Source: Magnetococcales bacterium (lineage in GTDB: Bacteria; Pseudomonadota; Magnetococcia; Magnetococcales; DC0425bin3). Taken from it: a DNA stretch of 35,775 nt. Each line of letters starts with the position of its first letter. Positions within the stretch are counted from its first letter, which is position 1. A program made the translations under genes and the position numbers. The DNA lies in contig JADGCO010000043.1 of the NCBI GenBank assembly GCA_015228935.1, positions 1-35,775 of the forward strand. The letters run 5' to 3'. Positions 15,094-23,445 of the stretch are shown here, in pieces. The notes under the pieces were generated by a model. It was given only the letters and a program-made list of their open reading frames with translations. It made no database searches and was not told the origin of the DNA.

Positions 15094-16143
15094 TTAAATC
15101 GAAAAACTCATTGAGAGTTCGTTATTTTCTTTTCGAAACATTAAATTTTTGTTACGTTTTTGTTGGGAAAATATGGATATTCCTGAAATATTGTCTTCCT
15201 GGTTGACTAGATAATCTTGATTGAAGGAAAGTATTTCCAGATGATCATCATATATGATGTGAAGTTGATTTTCATAATGTTTCGAGCGGGGAAATATTCG
15301 CCAATTGATGGGTTCACCCGGCAGGGTAATTTCCTGGCCATGGCTTGGAAATACGACGATGGCATTTTCAAGCTCAACAACCATGCCAAAGCTGGCTGTA
15401 CTGGCTGAAATGACAGAACCTTGCCAGGATGCAAAGTTGACCATTCCCACATGATGAATACGACTTTTTGGATCTTCTTCCCAGGGGCTGTATTTGACGA
15501 CCTTGATGGCATTGGGTACAGCCTGGCAAAGTTTATCCTGTACACCCCAACAAAACCCATCGGAACCAAAAATTCGTGGGGCATTTTCTACCCGTTCAAA
15601 ATGTCGTTCGGCTTCTCTGTCGTAGGTATTGTTGTCGTTATGTTTACTGAACTCAGCCAGATAACCTGATGTATCCGATGAGGCAAAAACGCTCCAGTAG
15701 GCCCAACCGCAATCCCGACAAACGGTGCTGGAAAGCTGGTGAGGGTTTTTTTTATCAAAATCGATTGCACAAAATAGATGATCGATGGCTCCAAATCGAA
15801 GATTGAGATCGAATTCATACAATCCTTCGGAACCAGCCGCCATGGCCAATGCGCCATAAGCGGCAGACAGACCAAGAACCGGGCCATCCCATTTTTTCTC
15901 CACAATTAATTTAATTTCCTGATCATTCAATAAATTTTGAACTTCTCCAGAATATAAATAATCGCTTCTTTGAAATGCGCATTCAAAAGCAATTTTTATT
16001 TTTTCAGGAATCCGCCATGAAAATATCAATCTATCCCAGTCCAAAGACCGAATATCGCCATTGATCCCGAAAAGATAGATGCGGCCCTTATAAATAAATG
16101 AATCCCAGTATTTCCCAGGAATGCACATTTTTACAGGTTGCAT
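15094..16143 (-). CDS. Unknown protein (349 aa), possible beta-propeller
   Basis: I do not recognise this protein. It is soluble and rich in short beta-type segments with aromatic and Gly residues (YKGRIYLFGINGDIRSLDWDRLIFSW, AAYGALAMAAGSEGLYEFDLNLRFGA, RIFGSDGFCWGVQDKL, GSVISASTASFGMVVEL). This suggests a repeated beta-sheet or propeller fold, but no clear repeat unit. A CRDCGW motif lies in the middle. The start ATG 16143 is chosen because AAAGGGGC lies seven bases upstream; a GTG at 16185 would add 14 residues (SKNICPFDCKGAT). The ribosome site forms one arm of a perfect hairpin (16148-16169). It lies downstream of the hemerythrin gene on the same strand. Confidence 0.62.
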   Translation of the reverse strand: MQPVKMCIPGKYWDSFIYKGRIYLFGINGDIRSLDWDRLIFSWRIPEKIKIAFECAFQRSDYLYSGEVQNLLNDQEIKLIVEKKWDGPVLGLSAAYGALAMAAGSEGLYEFDLNLRFGAIDHLFCAIDFDKKNPHQLSSTVCRDCGWAYWSVFASSDTSGYLAEFSKHNDNNTYDREAERHFERVENAPRIFGSDGFCWGVQDKLCQAVPNAIKVVKYSPWEEDPKSRIHHVGMVNFASWQGSVISASTASFGMVVELENAIVVFPSHGQEITLPGEPINWRIFPRSKHYENQLHIIYDDHLEILSFNQDYLVNQEDNISGISIFSQQKRNKNLMFRKENNELSMSFSI

Positions 16144-16147
16144 GGTT

Positions 16148-16169
16148 GCCCCTTTGCAATCAAAGGGGC
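16148..16169 (-). promoter_or_regulatory. Hairpin sequestering the ribosome binding site
   Basis: A perfect 9-bp inverted repeat, GCCCCTTTG and CAAAGGGGC around a 4-base loop, lies immediately before the ATG at 16143. One arm contains the AAGGGG ribosome site. No T-run follows, so it is not a normal terminator. It could gate translation of the downstream gene. Confidence 0.55.
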
Positions 16170-16203
16170 ATATGTTTTTGGACACAGGTTGCTTCGGTAT
16201 TTT

Positions 16204-16641
16204 TCATGTTTTCCGGTCTGGCATGGTCTGGAAAAACCGGCGGTCGGACAAGGCGATATGGGTATTGACCCATTCGTAGAGAAAATCCAGAATCCGCTTG
16301 GCGAGGACGACTCTTTCCAGATTGTCGTCAAGCGTTACAAACTTTTCTGCAAATTCGATCATGGTATTTTCAAACTGGCGATGCTCCATGGCATGATTTG
16401 ACACGTCTTGATAATGCGATGTTTGCATCAGCTCTTCTTCGTAGGCAAAGTGCGTGGCTGTATAATCCTCGATCAGTTTGAAAATGCTTTCGAGATGCGC
16501 AAAATCGATGCCCTCGTCACGTCCGCCGCTTTTTTTGACCAGACGTTGCAGCCCCGTCATGACGAAAAAGAGCATTTCGTGTTGAAAATCAATTTCCGGA
16601 TGTCCGAGGAGGATTCTTTCTGGCAAAAATTGATATTTCAT
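16204..16641 (-). CDS. Bacteriohemerythrin
   Basis: A 145-residue single-domain hemerythrin, an O2-binding four-helix protein with a non-haem di-iron site. All ligands are visible: His14 and His21 in GHPEIDFQHEM, His64 and Glu68 in HFAYEEELM, His83 and His87 in NHAMEH, and His128 with Asp133 in WVNTHIALSD. The length is slightly above the usual ~130-140. It has no membrane helix or fused signalling domain, so it is probably a cytoplasmic O2 carrier or sensor-buffer, as is common in microaerophilic and magnetotactic bacteria. The start at MKYQF is by homology; the ribosome site is weak, and an upstream TTG (16767) would add an unlikely basic stretch. Confidence 0.93.
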   Translation of the reverse strand: MKYQFLPERILLGHPEIDFQHEMLFFVMTGLQRLVKKSGGRDEGIDFAHLESIFKLIEDYTATHFAYEEELMQTSHYQDVSNHAMEHRQFENTMIEFAEKFVTLDDNLERVVLAKRILDFLYEWVNTHIALSDRRFFQTMPDRKT

Positions 16642-16870
16642 GGGCTGACTCGGCAATGGTTTGCGGGATGGTTTTGAATGGCTCCTGGTCTGTCTTTGCG
16701 CTCTCAGGCTCTTTTTCAGTGTACTCCATTTCAGGATATAAATCCATTTCTCTTTCTGTCGGGGCAACGGGGGATACCTTGTGGCACCGTGGGGTTTCCG
16801 TTAGGGTAGCGGGTGACTTGGGGAGGGGCCTCCCCGAAGAAAACGTTAATGAGCAAACCGAGGTCACATC

Positions 16871-17767
16871 ATGTTCGAAGGCGTTATTTGCGCCTTGATC
16901 ACCCCTTTTCGGGACGGTCGTGTGGACGGCCAGTCCATGCGGCGTCTGATCGAGTATCAGATCAGCCAGGGTGTCCAAGGCATCGTTCCCTGTGGAACCA
17001 CCGGTGAATCGGCGACCCTCTCCCACGACGAGCATCGGGAGGTGATTCGTCTCTGCCTGGAATATGTCAACGGGCGCGTGCCGGTCATTGCCGGGACCGG
17101 TTCCAACTCCACGACGGAGTCCATCAACCTGACCCGCTTTGCCCGTGAAGCGGGGGCCAGTGGCGCACTGCTCATCACCCCCTACTACAACAAACCCACC
17201 CAGAATGGTCTGGTGGCCCACTATCGTGCCGTGGCCGAGGCCGTGGACATTCCCCTGGTGCTGTACAATGTGCCGGGTCGCACGGCGGTGGACATGCAGG
17301 CCGAAACCGTGGCCCGTCTGGCGGAACTGCCGAACATCGTTGCCGTCAAGGAGGCCACCGCCAACATGGAACGCGCTTCGACCATTCGTGCCCTGTGCGG
17401 CGACAAGATTGCCCTGTTGTCGGGTGATGATGCCACCTTCATGCCTTTCCTGGCCATTGGTGGAAGAGGGGTCATTTCGGTGTCGGCGAACGTGGCCCCG
17501 GGTCGCATGGTGGCCATCTACAAACACTGGCGGGCTGGTGCCAGCAAGGAGTCCCTCCGGGAACACGATGCCCTGCTGCCCCTCAACCAGAAACTGTTCT
17601 GTGAAACCAACCCGATTCCAATCAAGGCAGCCGCCCATATGCTGGGATTGAGCGGACCTGAAATCCGGTTGCCACTGACACCCATGTCTGAAAATCACCG
17701 GGAACCTTTGCAACGCATTTTGCGCAACCTGGGCCTGTTTGAACAGGTTGCCCCGTTCATCAACTGA
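16871..17767 (+). CDS. dapA: 4-hydroxy-tetrahydrodipicolinate synthase
   Basis: A 298-residue TIM-barrel aldolase of the lysine/diaminopimelate pathway, condensing pyruvate with aspartate semialdehyde. Visible hallmarks are ITPFRDG, the GTTGES motif (CGTTGESATL), YYNKPTQNGL with the catalytic-triad Tyr, LYNVPGRT, and the Schiff-base lysine in VAVKEAT. The length is normal. ATG 16871 has GAGG about eight bases upstream. It stands alone, followed by about 275 bases of hairpin repeats before the next gene. Confidence 0.97.
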   Translation: MFEGVICALITPFRDGRVDGQSMRRLIEYQISQGVQGIVPCGTTGESATLSHDEHREVIRLCLEYVNGRVPVIAGTGSNSTTESINLTRFAREAGASGALLITPYYNKPTQNGLVAHYRAVAEAVDIPLVLYNVPGRTAVDMQAETVARLAELPNIVAVKEATANMERASTIRALCGDKIALLSGDDATFMPFLAIGGRGVISVSANVAPGRMVAIYKHWRAGASKESLREHDALLPLNQKLFCETNPIPIKAAAHMLGLSGPEIRLPLTPMSENHREPLQRILRNLGLFEQVAPFIN

Positions 17768-17790
17768 CAGGCAAAGGCCGGCATGGAAAT

Positions 17791-17849
17791 CCGGGGGGAA
17801 GTGGGCTTCTGAAGCCTTTCCCCCCGGTGTGGTCCGGGGCTTCAGCCCC
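17791..17849 (+). terminator. Strong hairpin pair after dapA
   Basis: A long stem CCGGGGGGAA / TTTCCCCCCGG (17791-17827), with inner pairing GGCTT/AAGCC, is followed by a second hairpin GGGGC-TTCA-GCCCC (17836-17849) and, 20 bases on, a T-run at 17869-17874. It lies 24 bases after the dapA stop. The double-hairpin layout is like that of the dispersed repeat family. Confidence 0.55.
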
Positions 17850-17920
17850 AAAGCAGACATATCCGTGATTTTTTCGTAACTATTCAGAACCCCTTCATTA
17901 AAAGGATTTGACATGGAAGA

Positions 17921-18004
17921 CTTTGTTGGGGCTCCGCCCCAAACCCCGCCAAGAGGAAGGGCACAGCCCTTCCTCCTGGACCTCCTTCCCAGTTTTTCAA
18001 ACGT
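17921..18004 (+). repeat. GC-rich double-hairpin repeat, copy B
   Basis: It contains the hairpin TTGGGGC-TCC-GCCCCAA (17926-17942), then the stem AGGAAGGGC / GCCCTTCCT (17954-17974), then GGACCTCCTTCCCAGTTTTTC. The layout and tail match copies A, C and D. It sits just upstream of the diheme cytochrome gene, and an open frame running through it gives a false N-terminal extension of that gene. Confidence 0.8.
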
Positions 18005-18042
18005 TTACTAAAACAGGGGGGCTGAATAGTTACATTTTTTCT

Positions 18043-18936
18043 GTGAATTATCGTCGATTATCGGGCATCGGTCTGGCGGTCACTCTGGTGGCCGTGGGTG
18101 CCTGTTTTTTGTTGGCACAGTTGTTTGAAGATCATGGGCAAAGGAGTCATAAAACTGTTTCTGTTGCCGACCGGGATGCTTTTCTGGTGCGTGGCAGGCA
18201 GGTTGCCTTGGCCTGCATCGGTTGCCATGACCTCTCCCCGCGACGGCACCCGAGCCGGAATGGCCCTCCCCTCTGGGGCATCATCGACCAGCCGGCGGGA
18301 CGTTATCCGGGATTTGCCTATTCCGGGGAATTTCTGGCCATCGTCGGACAAAATTGTCTGGTCTGGACCGAAGGTGCCCTGAGCCGTTTTCTGACCCATC
18401 CGCGTGCCCTGCATCCGGACACGTTGATGAAACATTCCAGCGTGGGCAATCCCCGGGAGCGTCGTGACCTGCTGCTTTACCTGTTGACCCTGACGGATGG
18501 CAAGGCGGCCGCTTCAGCCGGGGCCTCGACACCTTCCAGGTCACCGGCACCGACAGCGAACGTTCCGGGCGAAGCCGAGGCCAGCCTGGAAGGGAACCAG
18601 GCGGATTTGATGGAAATCGGCATTCACGAGGCGGAAAAATGCCGTGCCTGTCACGACCTGACCGACCGGCAACGCAATCTGGTCGGTCCCCATCTGTGGG
18701 GTGTGGTGGGACGCACGGCCGGATGGGTCAATGGCTACTGCTATTCGGTTCCCTTTCTGCAAAAAACCGGGCAAAAACTGGTCTGGGACGAACAGAGTCT
18801 GTATCTTTTCCTGGCAGCGCCCAAGACATTCATACCCGGCACGAAAATGTTGTTCGACGGCATTCCCAAAGCCGAGTATCGGGTCGGCCTGATCAACTAT
18901 CTGCGCTCCCTCAAACCGCAGCGGTCTCTTCCGTGA
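18043..18936 (+). CDS. Membrane-anchored diheme cytochrome c
   Basis: A 297-residue protein. An N-terminal helix (LSGIGLAVTLVAVGACFLLAQLF) serves as signal anchor. Two class I cytochrome c domains follow, each with one haem site: CIGCH (Cys58-His62) and CRACH (Cys200-His204). Each domain has the GPPLWGI / GPHLWGVVGRTAG loop. Axial Met candidates are DTLMKHSS in the first and PGTKMLFDGI in the second. A Ser/Pro/Ala linker of about 35 residues joins them. It probably shuttles electrons in the periplasm. The start is uncertain: GTG 18043 places the anchor correctly but has no close ribosome site, since the nearest purine run is 23 bases upstream. Confidence 0.85.
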   Translation: MNYRRLSGIGLAVTLVAVGACFLLAQLFEDHGQRSHKTVSVADRDAFLVRGRQVALACIGCHDLSPRRHPSRNGPPLWGIIDQPAGRYPGFAYSGEFLAIVGQNCLVWTEGALSRFLTHPRALHPDTLMKHSSVGNPRERRDLLLYLLTLTDGKAAASAGASTPSRSPAPTANVPGEAEASLEGNQADLMEIGIHEAEKCRACHDLTDRQRNLVGPHLWGVVGRTAGWVNGYCYSVPFLQKTGQKLVWDEQSLYLFLAAPKTFIPGTKMLFDGIPKAEYRVGLINYLRSLKPQRSLP

Positions 18937-18948
18937 GCATGACATATT

Positions 18949-19968
18949 ATGGATTCCGAACTTCCAGAACGCCTGATCTCCGCCCAACCCGAGACCGGGG
19001 AGGTCAGTGGCGAAAGCACCCTGCGTCCGCGCCGCCTGGAAGAGTTCATCGGGCAGGAAAAGTTGAAAAACAATCTCCGGGTATTCCTGACCGCTGCCCG
19101 GGAGCGGTCGGAATCCCTGGACCATGTGTTGCTGTTTGGACCACCTGGTCTGGGCAAGACAACCCTGGCGCAGATACTGGCCGCCGAAATGGGGGCCAAC
19201 CTGCGGGCCACTTCGGGACCGGTGATCGTCAAGGCCGGGGATCTGGCGGCCTTGCTGACCAATCTGAACCAGGGCGATGTGCTGTTTGTGGATGAAATCC
19301 ATCGCCTGAATCCGGCTGTGGAAGAAATTCTCTATCCGGCCATGGAGGATTTTCAGTTGGACATCATGATCGGGGAGGGGCCTTCGGCCCGTTCGGTCCG
19401 GATCGATCTCCCCCGCTTCACCCTGGCCGGAGCCACCACCCGGGCCGGCATGCTGACCAGTCCCTTGCGGGATCGTTTTGGAATTCTGGGCCGCATGGAG
19501 TTTTATTCCGCCGCCGAGCTGACCCGGATCGTGCAACGGGGTGCCACCCTGTTGCAGGTGCCTGTCACGGTGGATGGTGCCGAAGAGATTGCCCGGCGGG
19601 CACGGGGAACACCCCGCATTGCCCTGCGTCTGCTGCGGCGAGTCCGCGATTTTGCCCAGGTATTGGGCAGTGGCCAGATTGATCGTGCCATGGCCGACCG
19701 CGCCCTTTGGTTACTGGAGGTGGATGCCAAAGGGTTGGACGGCATGGATCGCAAGCTCCTGCACACCATCATCACCAAATTTGGCGGTGGTCCCGTGGGA
19801 CTGGATACCCTCTCTGCGGCCATCGGTGAAGAGCGGGATACCATCGAAGATGTCATCGAACCTTATCTGCTCCAGGAAGGGTTTTTGGATCGCACGCCAC
19901 GTGGTCGTCGTGCCACTGCGGCGGCTTTCACCCACCTGGGTCACCCGCAACAGGGGAGCCTGCTGTAA
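18949..19968 (+). CDS. ruvB: Holliday junction branch migration ATPase RuvB
   Basis: A 339-residue AAA+ motor that drives branch migration with RuvA. Visible motifs are [12 protein letters not shown], Walker [10 protein letters not shown], Walker [11 protein letters not shown], sensor 1 GATTRAGML and the arginine finger region PLRDRFGI. The C-terminal winged helix ([18 protein letters not shown]) is complete. The length is normal. Its stop abuts the ybgC start (TAAATG). ruvA and ruvC are not next to it; the upstream gene is a cytochrome, 12 bases away. Confidence 0.97.
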   Translation: MDSELPERLISAQPETGEVSGESTLRPRRLEEFIGQEKLKNNLRVFLTAARERSESLDHVLLFGPPGLGKTTLAQILAAEMGANLRATSGPVIVKAGDLAALLTNLNQGDVLFVDEIHRLNPAVEEILYPAMEDFQLDIMIGEGPSARSVRIDLPRFTLAGATTRAGMLTSPLRDRFGILGRMEFYSAAELTRIVQRGATLLQVPVTVDGAEEIARRARGTPRIALRLLRRVRDFAQVLGSGQIDRAMADRALWLLEVDAKGLDGMDRKLLHTIITKFGGGPVGLDTLSAAIGEERDTIEDVIEPYLLQEGFLDRTPRGRRATAAAFTHLGHPQQGSLL

Positions 19969-20391
19969 ATGACTGCGACACCGTTTCAATGGCCCGTGCG
20001 GGTCTACTATGAGGATACCGACGCCGCCGGAGTGGTCTACCATGCCAATTATCTGCAATTCATGGAACGCTGCCGCACGGAGTGGTTGCGTTCCCTGGGG
20101 ATCGACCAGCAGCGCTTTTTTCGGGAGACCGGTCTGCAATTTGCTGTGGCGCACATGGAAATTGCCTTTCTGGGACCGGCACGCCTGGACGATTTATTGA
20201 CGGTCACCACCCGGCTGTCAACGCTCCGACGCGCCAGCATTCATCTTGAGCAGGAAATTTTGCGTCCGGCGGACCAGTCAACCCTGATCCGGGCCACTGT
20301 CCGTATTGCCTGCATCGATGCCCGGTTTCGTCCGCAACGGATCCCCGGCGGCATTCTTTCTCCAGAAGTAACGATTCAGCCCTCTCCATGA
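19969..20391 (+). CDS. ybgC: Tol-Pal-associated acyl-CoA thioesterase YbgC
   Basis: A 140-residue hot-dog-fold thioesterase. The signature YYEDTDAAGVVYHANYLQFMERCRTEW includes the catalytic Asp of the 4-hydroxybenzoyl-CoA thioesterase type. It is usually the first gene of the tol-pal cluster and acts on acyl-CoA or acyl-ACP in phospholipid metabolism at the inner membrane. Its ATG follows directly after the ruvB TAA, so translation is probably coupled. After it comes a 308-base gap with a hairpin repeat before tolQ, which may give tolQ its own promoter. Confidence 0.94.
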   Translation: MTATPFQWPVRVYYEDTDAAGVVYHANYLQFMERCRTEWLRSLGIDQQRFFRETGLQFAVAHMEIAFLGPARLDDLLTVTTRLSTLRRASIHLEQEILRPADQSTLIRATVRIACIDARFRPQRIPGGILSPEVTIQPSP

Positions 20392-20423
20392 AATAACGGT
20401 AACTGTTCAGCCTTCCCATTCGA

Positions 20424-20485
20424 AACGTTTGAAAAACCAGGATGGAGGTTCAGGAGGAAGCGGCTTTGCCCTTCCTCCTCAAGAT
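20424..20485. repeat. GC-rich hairpin repeat, copy C
   Basis: The sequence AAACGTTTGAAAAACCAGG leads into GATGGAGGTTCAGGAGGAAG and a stem AGGAGGAAG / CTTCCTCCT (20452-20479) with a one-base bulge. It is in inverse orientation to copy B and lacks the second small hairpin. It lies between ybgC and tolQ. Confidence 0.75.
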
Positions 20486-20699
20486 GCATCGCTTTTGGCA
20501 CCCCGAATGAGATAGAATGGCAGGGTCTGAAGGCTGAAGATGAGAGCAGGAGGCTGAAGAAGGGCTGGACATGCGGCAGTACGGAACCTTTTTGAGAAGA
20601 TATATTTTGATTTTGGCATAAAAAATGCGGTAGATCACACCCAGGCACGGAACGGGCCGCAGGGAACAACACAACCCCCATGGAAGGGAAAGAATTGCC

Positions 20700-21422
20700 A
20701 TGATGAACGAAGCCCTGGCTACCCATAGCATTTGGGATCTGGTCATGCAGGCCGGATTGCTGGTGAAACTGGTCATGCTGGGTCTTTTGGGAGCGTCCCT
20801 CGTCTCCTGGGCCATGATTTTTGACAAATGGCGACGCTTTCGCCGCATCACCCGGGAGTCGGACGAGTTTGAGGAACGGTTCTGGAGTGGTGGCAATGTG
20901 ACGGCGTTTTATCAGACGGCCTCGCAGGAGTGGCCGGACTGCCCGATTGTCACCATGTTTACCACCGGATTCCGGGAGTGGAAGCGCTGGGAAAGCGGCG
21001 AACGGACCGGCGGCGCGGCCCGGGATGCCAGCGAAACCGGGGATCTGGTTTCCAGCGTGCGCCGGGCGATGACCGTGGCCCTGAACCGGGAGATTGATCA
21101 ACTGGAACGGGGTTTGACCTTTCTGGCCACTGTGGGTTCCACGAGTCCGTTCATCGGTCTGTTTGGTACCGTGTGGGGCATCATGAACGCCTTCCGTGGT
21201 CTGGCCGGGGCCAAGACCACGACCCTGACCATGGTGGCTCCCGGCATTGCCGAGGCCCTGATTGCCACGGCCATGGGCCTGGTGGCTGCCATTCCGGCGG
21301 TGATTGCCTTCAACAATTACTCTGCCGAATTGCGCCGTCTCAACCAGAAGATGGACAACTTCGGTGCCGAATTTCTCAACATCATCGAACGGCGGGTTGC
21401 CCGCATGAGAAGGAGCGCCTGA
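20700..21422 (+). CDS. tolQ: TolQ, proton-channel subunit of the Tol-Pal system
   Basis: A 240-residue inner-membrane protein of the MotA/TolQ/ExbB family with three membrane helices: residues ~15-42 (LVKLVMLGLLGASLVSWAMIF), ~145-170 (TVGSTSPFIGLFGTVWGIM) and ~180-205 (GIAEALIATAMGLVAAIPAVIAF). With TolR it forms the proton-driven motor that energises TolA. The start ATG ATG follows GGGAAAG. Its TGA overlaps the tolR ATG by one base (TGATG). Confidence 0.96.
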   Translation: MMNEALATHSIWDLVMQAGLLVKLVMLGLLGASLVSWAMIFDKWRRFRRITRESDEFEERFWSGGNVTAFYQTASQEWPDCPIVTMFTTGFREWKRWESGERTGGAARDASETGDLVSSVRRAMTVALNREIDQLERGLTFLATVGSTSPFIGLFGTVWGIMNAFRGLAGAKTTTLTMVAPGIAEALIATAMGLVAAIPAVIAFNNYSAELRRLNQKMDNFGAEFLNIIERRVARMRRSA

Positions 21423-21835
21423 TGGGTATGGGAGCCTCCATGGGCTCGGGCCGTCACGGTCCCATGAGCGATATCAATGTCACCCCGCTGGTTGACATCA
21501 TGCTGGTGCTGTTGATCATTTTCATGGTGGCAGCCCCATTGATGAGCCAGGGAGTGGAAGTGGAATTGCCCGAAGCCCAGGCCAATCCCATGAGTTCGGA
21601 TCAGGAACCCATGGTGATTACGGTCACGGCCAACGGCACCCCCTCCATTGAAGGCCAGATGGTGAGCATGGAGCAGTTGTCTGTGCGCATCCGGGCCGTC
21701 AAACTGGCCAATCCGCGTCTGCCCGTCTATGTCCGGGGTGACCAGCGGGCCAATTACGGGGCTGTTGCGCGCGTTTTGGTTGAAATGCAACAGGCCGGTG
21801 TCACCGAAATCGGTTTCATAACCGAACCTCGGTAG
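21422..21835 (+). CDS. tolR: TolR, motor subunit of the Tol-Pal system
   Basis: A 137-residue ExbD/TolR protein: a short cytoplasmic N-terminus, one membrane helix with the essential Asp (INVTPLVDIMLVLLIIFMV), and a periplasmic domain (GVEVELPEAQAN...). The Asp in LVDIML is the proton-carrying residue of the family. It is translationally coupled to tolQ by a one-base overlap and is followed by tolA after 15 bases. Confidence 0.96.
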   Translation: MGMGASMGSGRHGPMSDINVTPLVDIMLVLLIIFMVAAPLMSQGVEVELPEAQANPMSSDQEPMVITVTANGTPSIEGQMVSMEQLSVRIRAVKLANPRLPVYVRGDQRANYGAVARVLVEMQQAGVTEIGFITEPR

Positions 21836-21850
21836 CCTGGATCCAGGTCC

Positions 21851-23275
21851 ATGGTATCCAAAGACTCCCTGTTATGGTCCATCGCCGCGCATATCGTGGC
21901 CCTTGTTCTTATATTTTTCATGCCACAGCCTTCTCCTCCCAGGGAGATTTCCAGCAAGCCGATGACCGTCAATTTGATCCAGGCCCCCAAGGTGAAACCG
22001 GAGACTCTGGCAGCCAAACCGACCCAGAAAAACACGCCGGAACCACCCAGGCATTCCGAGCCGCAGCCGGATCACTCTGCTCCGCCACCACCGCCAGCAA
22101 CCAGGGAGTCAGCCCGGCAGGATCCCAAACCGGAACCTCCGAAACCGGAACCGCCCAAAAAAGAGCCGCCCAAAAAAGAGCCGCCGAAGCCGGAGCCGCC
22201 GAAGCCGGAGCCACCGAAGCCGGAGCCGCCGAAGCCGGAGCCACCGAAGCCGGAGCCACCGAAGCCGGAACCACCGAAGCCGGAGCCACCGAAGCCGGAA
22301 CCACCCAAAGCGGTCAAAATTGAAGAGGCCAAAATCAAGGAAAAAGAGAAGGCCGATCAGGCCCTGAAGGAAGCGCAGGCCAAAAAGGAAAAAGAGAAGG
22401 AAAAAGCCAATCTGGCCCTGAAAGAAGCTCAAATCAAAAAGGAAAAAGAAAAGGCTGACCTGGCCCTGAAGGCTGAACTGGCCCTGAAAGAGAAAGAGTC
22501 GCTCATCAAGAAGGAAAAGGAAGCCCAGGAGAAAAAGGCCAGGGAGGCCCAGGCGAAGAAAGAGGAAGAGATCAAGAAGGCCAAGGAGGCCCAGGCGAAG
22601 AAAGAGGAAGAGATCCGGAAAGCCAAAGAGGCCCAGGCGAAGAAAGAGGAAGAGATCCGGAAAGCCAAAGAGGCCCAGGCGAAGAAAGAGGAAGAGATCC
22701 GGAAAGCCAAAGAGGCCCATGCGAAGAAAGAAAAAGAAGAGGAAGAAATCAGAAAGGCAAAGGAAAAAGCGGAACTGGAAAAAAAGAAAAAGAACGAACC
22801 ACAATGGTCTGACATCACCAGGATGATCCAGGACGATTTTGCCGGGACCACGACCAAAGAACCGCCACCGGCGCTTGCGCCGCCGACGCCGGAGCGTGCC
22901 CCGGCCCAGGTCCAGAAGCCGGCCCAGCAGTCGGCCCAGCAGCAGACCCAGGCCCAGGCCCCCGTGCAGGGTCAGCAGGTCAGCCGCCTGCAGGTGGAGA
23001 CCTACAAGAGGAATGTGGAATACAAGGTTCGAACCAGTTGGACCAAGCCAACCGGCATGCTGAACGAAGCCCAGTTGGCCGTCACCGTCCGCGCCAAGGT
23101 GGCCCCGGATGGACGCCTGTACGGCCCAGTGATCGTTCGTTCTTCAGGTGCGGAGGCGTTTGACCGCTCTGTGATGACGGCCATTCACAAAGCCCCTGAT
23201 CTGCCCGTGCCGCCCCAGGGGTGTCAGGAGTGTCTGGAAATTGTATTCGTGTTTCGAGCCAGTGATGTTTTCTGA
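21851..23275 (+). CDS. tolA: TolA, periplasm-spanning protein with large tandem repeats
   Basis: A 474-residue protein with one N-terminal membrane helix (LLWSIAAHIVALVLIFFM). A Pro-rich arm made of about twelve KPEPP/KKEPP units covers residues ~93-152. A long Lys/Glu/Ala coiled-coil with four near-identical 14-residue units (AKKEEEIRKAKEAQ) follows, then a Gln/Pro linker, and a TonB/TolA C-terminal domain (YKRNVEYKVRTSW...VIVFVFR type) that contacts TolB and Pal. It transmits TolQR energy across the periplasm. The repeat arrays are nearly exact at DNA level (15- and 42-base units), so length may vary between strains without frameshift. Confidence 0.92.
   Translation: MVSKDSLLWSIAAHIVALVLIFFMPQPSPPREISSKPMTVNLIQAPKVKPETLAAKPTQKNTPEPPRHSEPQPDHSAPPPPPATRESARQDPKPEPPKPEPPKKEPPKKEPPKPEPPKPEPPKPEPPKPEPPKPEPPKPEPPKPEPPKPEPPKAVKIEEAKIKEKEKADQALKEAQAKKEKEKEKANLALKEAQIKKEKEKADLALKAELALKEKESLIKKEKEAQEKKAREAQAKKEEEIKKAKEAQAKKEEEIRKAKEAQAKKEEEIRKAKEAQAKKEEEIRKAKEAHAKKEKEEEEIRKAKEKAELEKKKKNEPQWSDITRMIQDDFAGTTTKEPPPALAPPTPERAPAQVQKPAQQSAQQQTQAQAPVQGQQVSRLQVETYKRNVEYKVRTSWTKPTGMLNEAQLAVTVRAKVAPDGRLYGPVIVRSSGAEAFDRSVMTAIHKAPDLPVPPQGCQECLEIVFVFRASDVF
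22126..22306 (+). repeat. 15-base tandem array in tolA (KPEPP units)
   Basis: About twelve units of 15 bases, the last eight of type AAGCCGGAGCCACCG with silent third-position changes only. The unit is a multiple of three, so gain or loss keeps the tolA frame. Confidence 0.9.
22551..22718 (+). repeat. 42-base tandem array in tolA (coiled-coil units)
   Basis: Four nearly identical 42-base units encode AKKEEEI(K/R)KAKEAQ. Units two to four differ by almost nothing, which suggests recent duplication or gene-internal homogenisation. Confidence 0.88.
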
Positions 23276-23281
23276 CCAGTT

Positions 23282-23358
23282 AGAGGCTGTCTAATAACAT
23301 GTTGATTTCAAAAAAAACGAATCCATTTTTTTTATCCGAGGGTTGATAGACAGCCTCT
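23282..23358. repeat. 77-bp MITE-like palindrome between tolA and tolB
   Basis: Terminal inverted repeats AGAGGCTGTCTA / TAGACAGCCTCT (12 bp, perfect) flank a core with A8 and T8 runs that can also pair. There is no coding capacity. The left 40 bases recur at 35703. It looks like an IS-derived miniature element; it could also act as a terminator inside the tol operon. Confidence 0.7.
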
Positions 23359-23445
23359 TGGAGATCGTAAGCGGGTTTTTCAGCCGGCACTGTTTTCTGC
23401 CCGGTGGCGTTGCAGTGACACCGTAACAATATTTGCGAGGTTTTG

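Noticed and set aside
17908-18042. N-terminal extension of the diheme cytochrome
   Set aside because: It is translated hairpin repeat B and would displace the signal anchor.
22072-22857. Antisense frames rich in GSGFG or Phe/Leu opposite tolA
   Set aside because: They are produced by the tandem repeats of tolA; every frame of a repeat array stays open.
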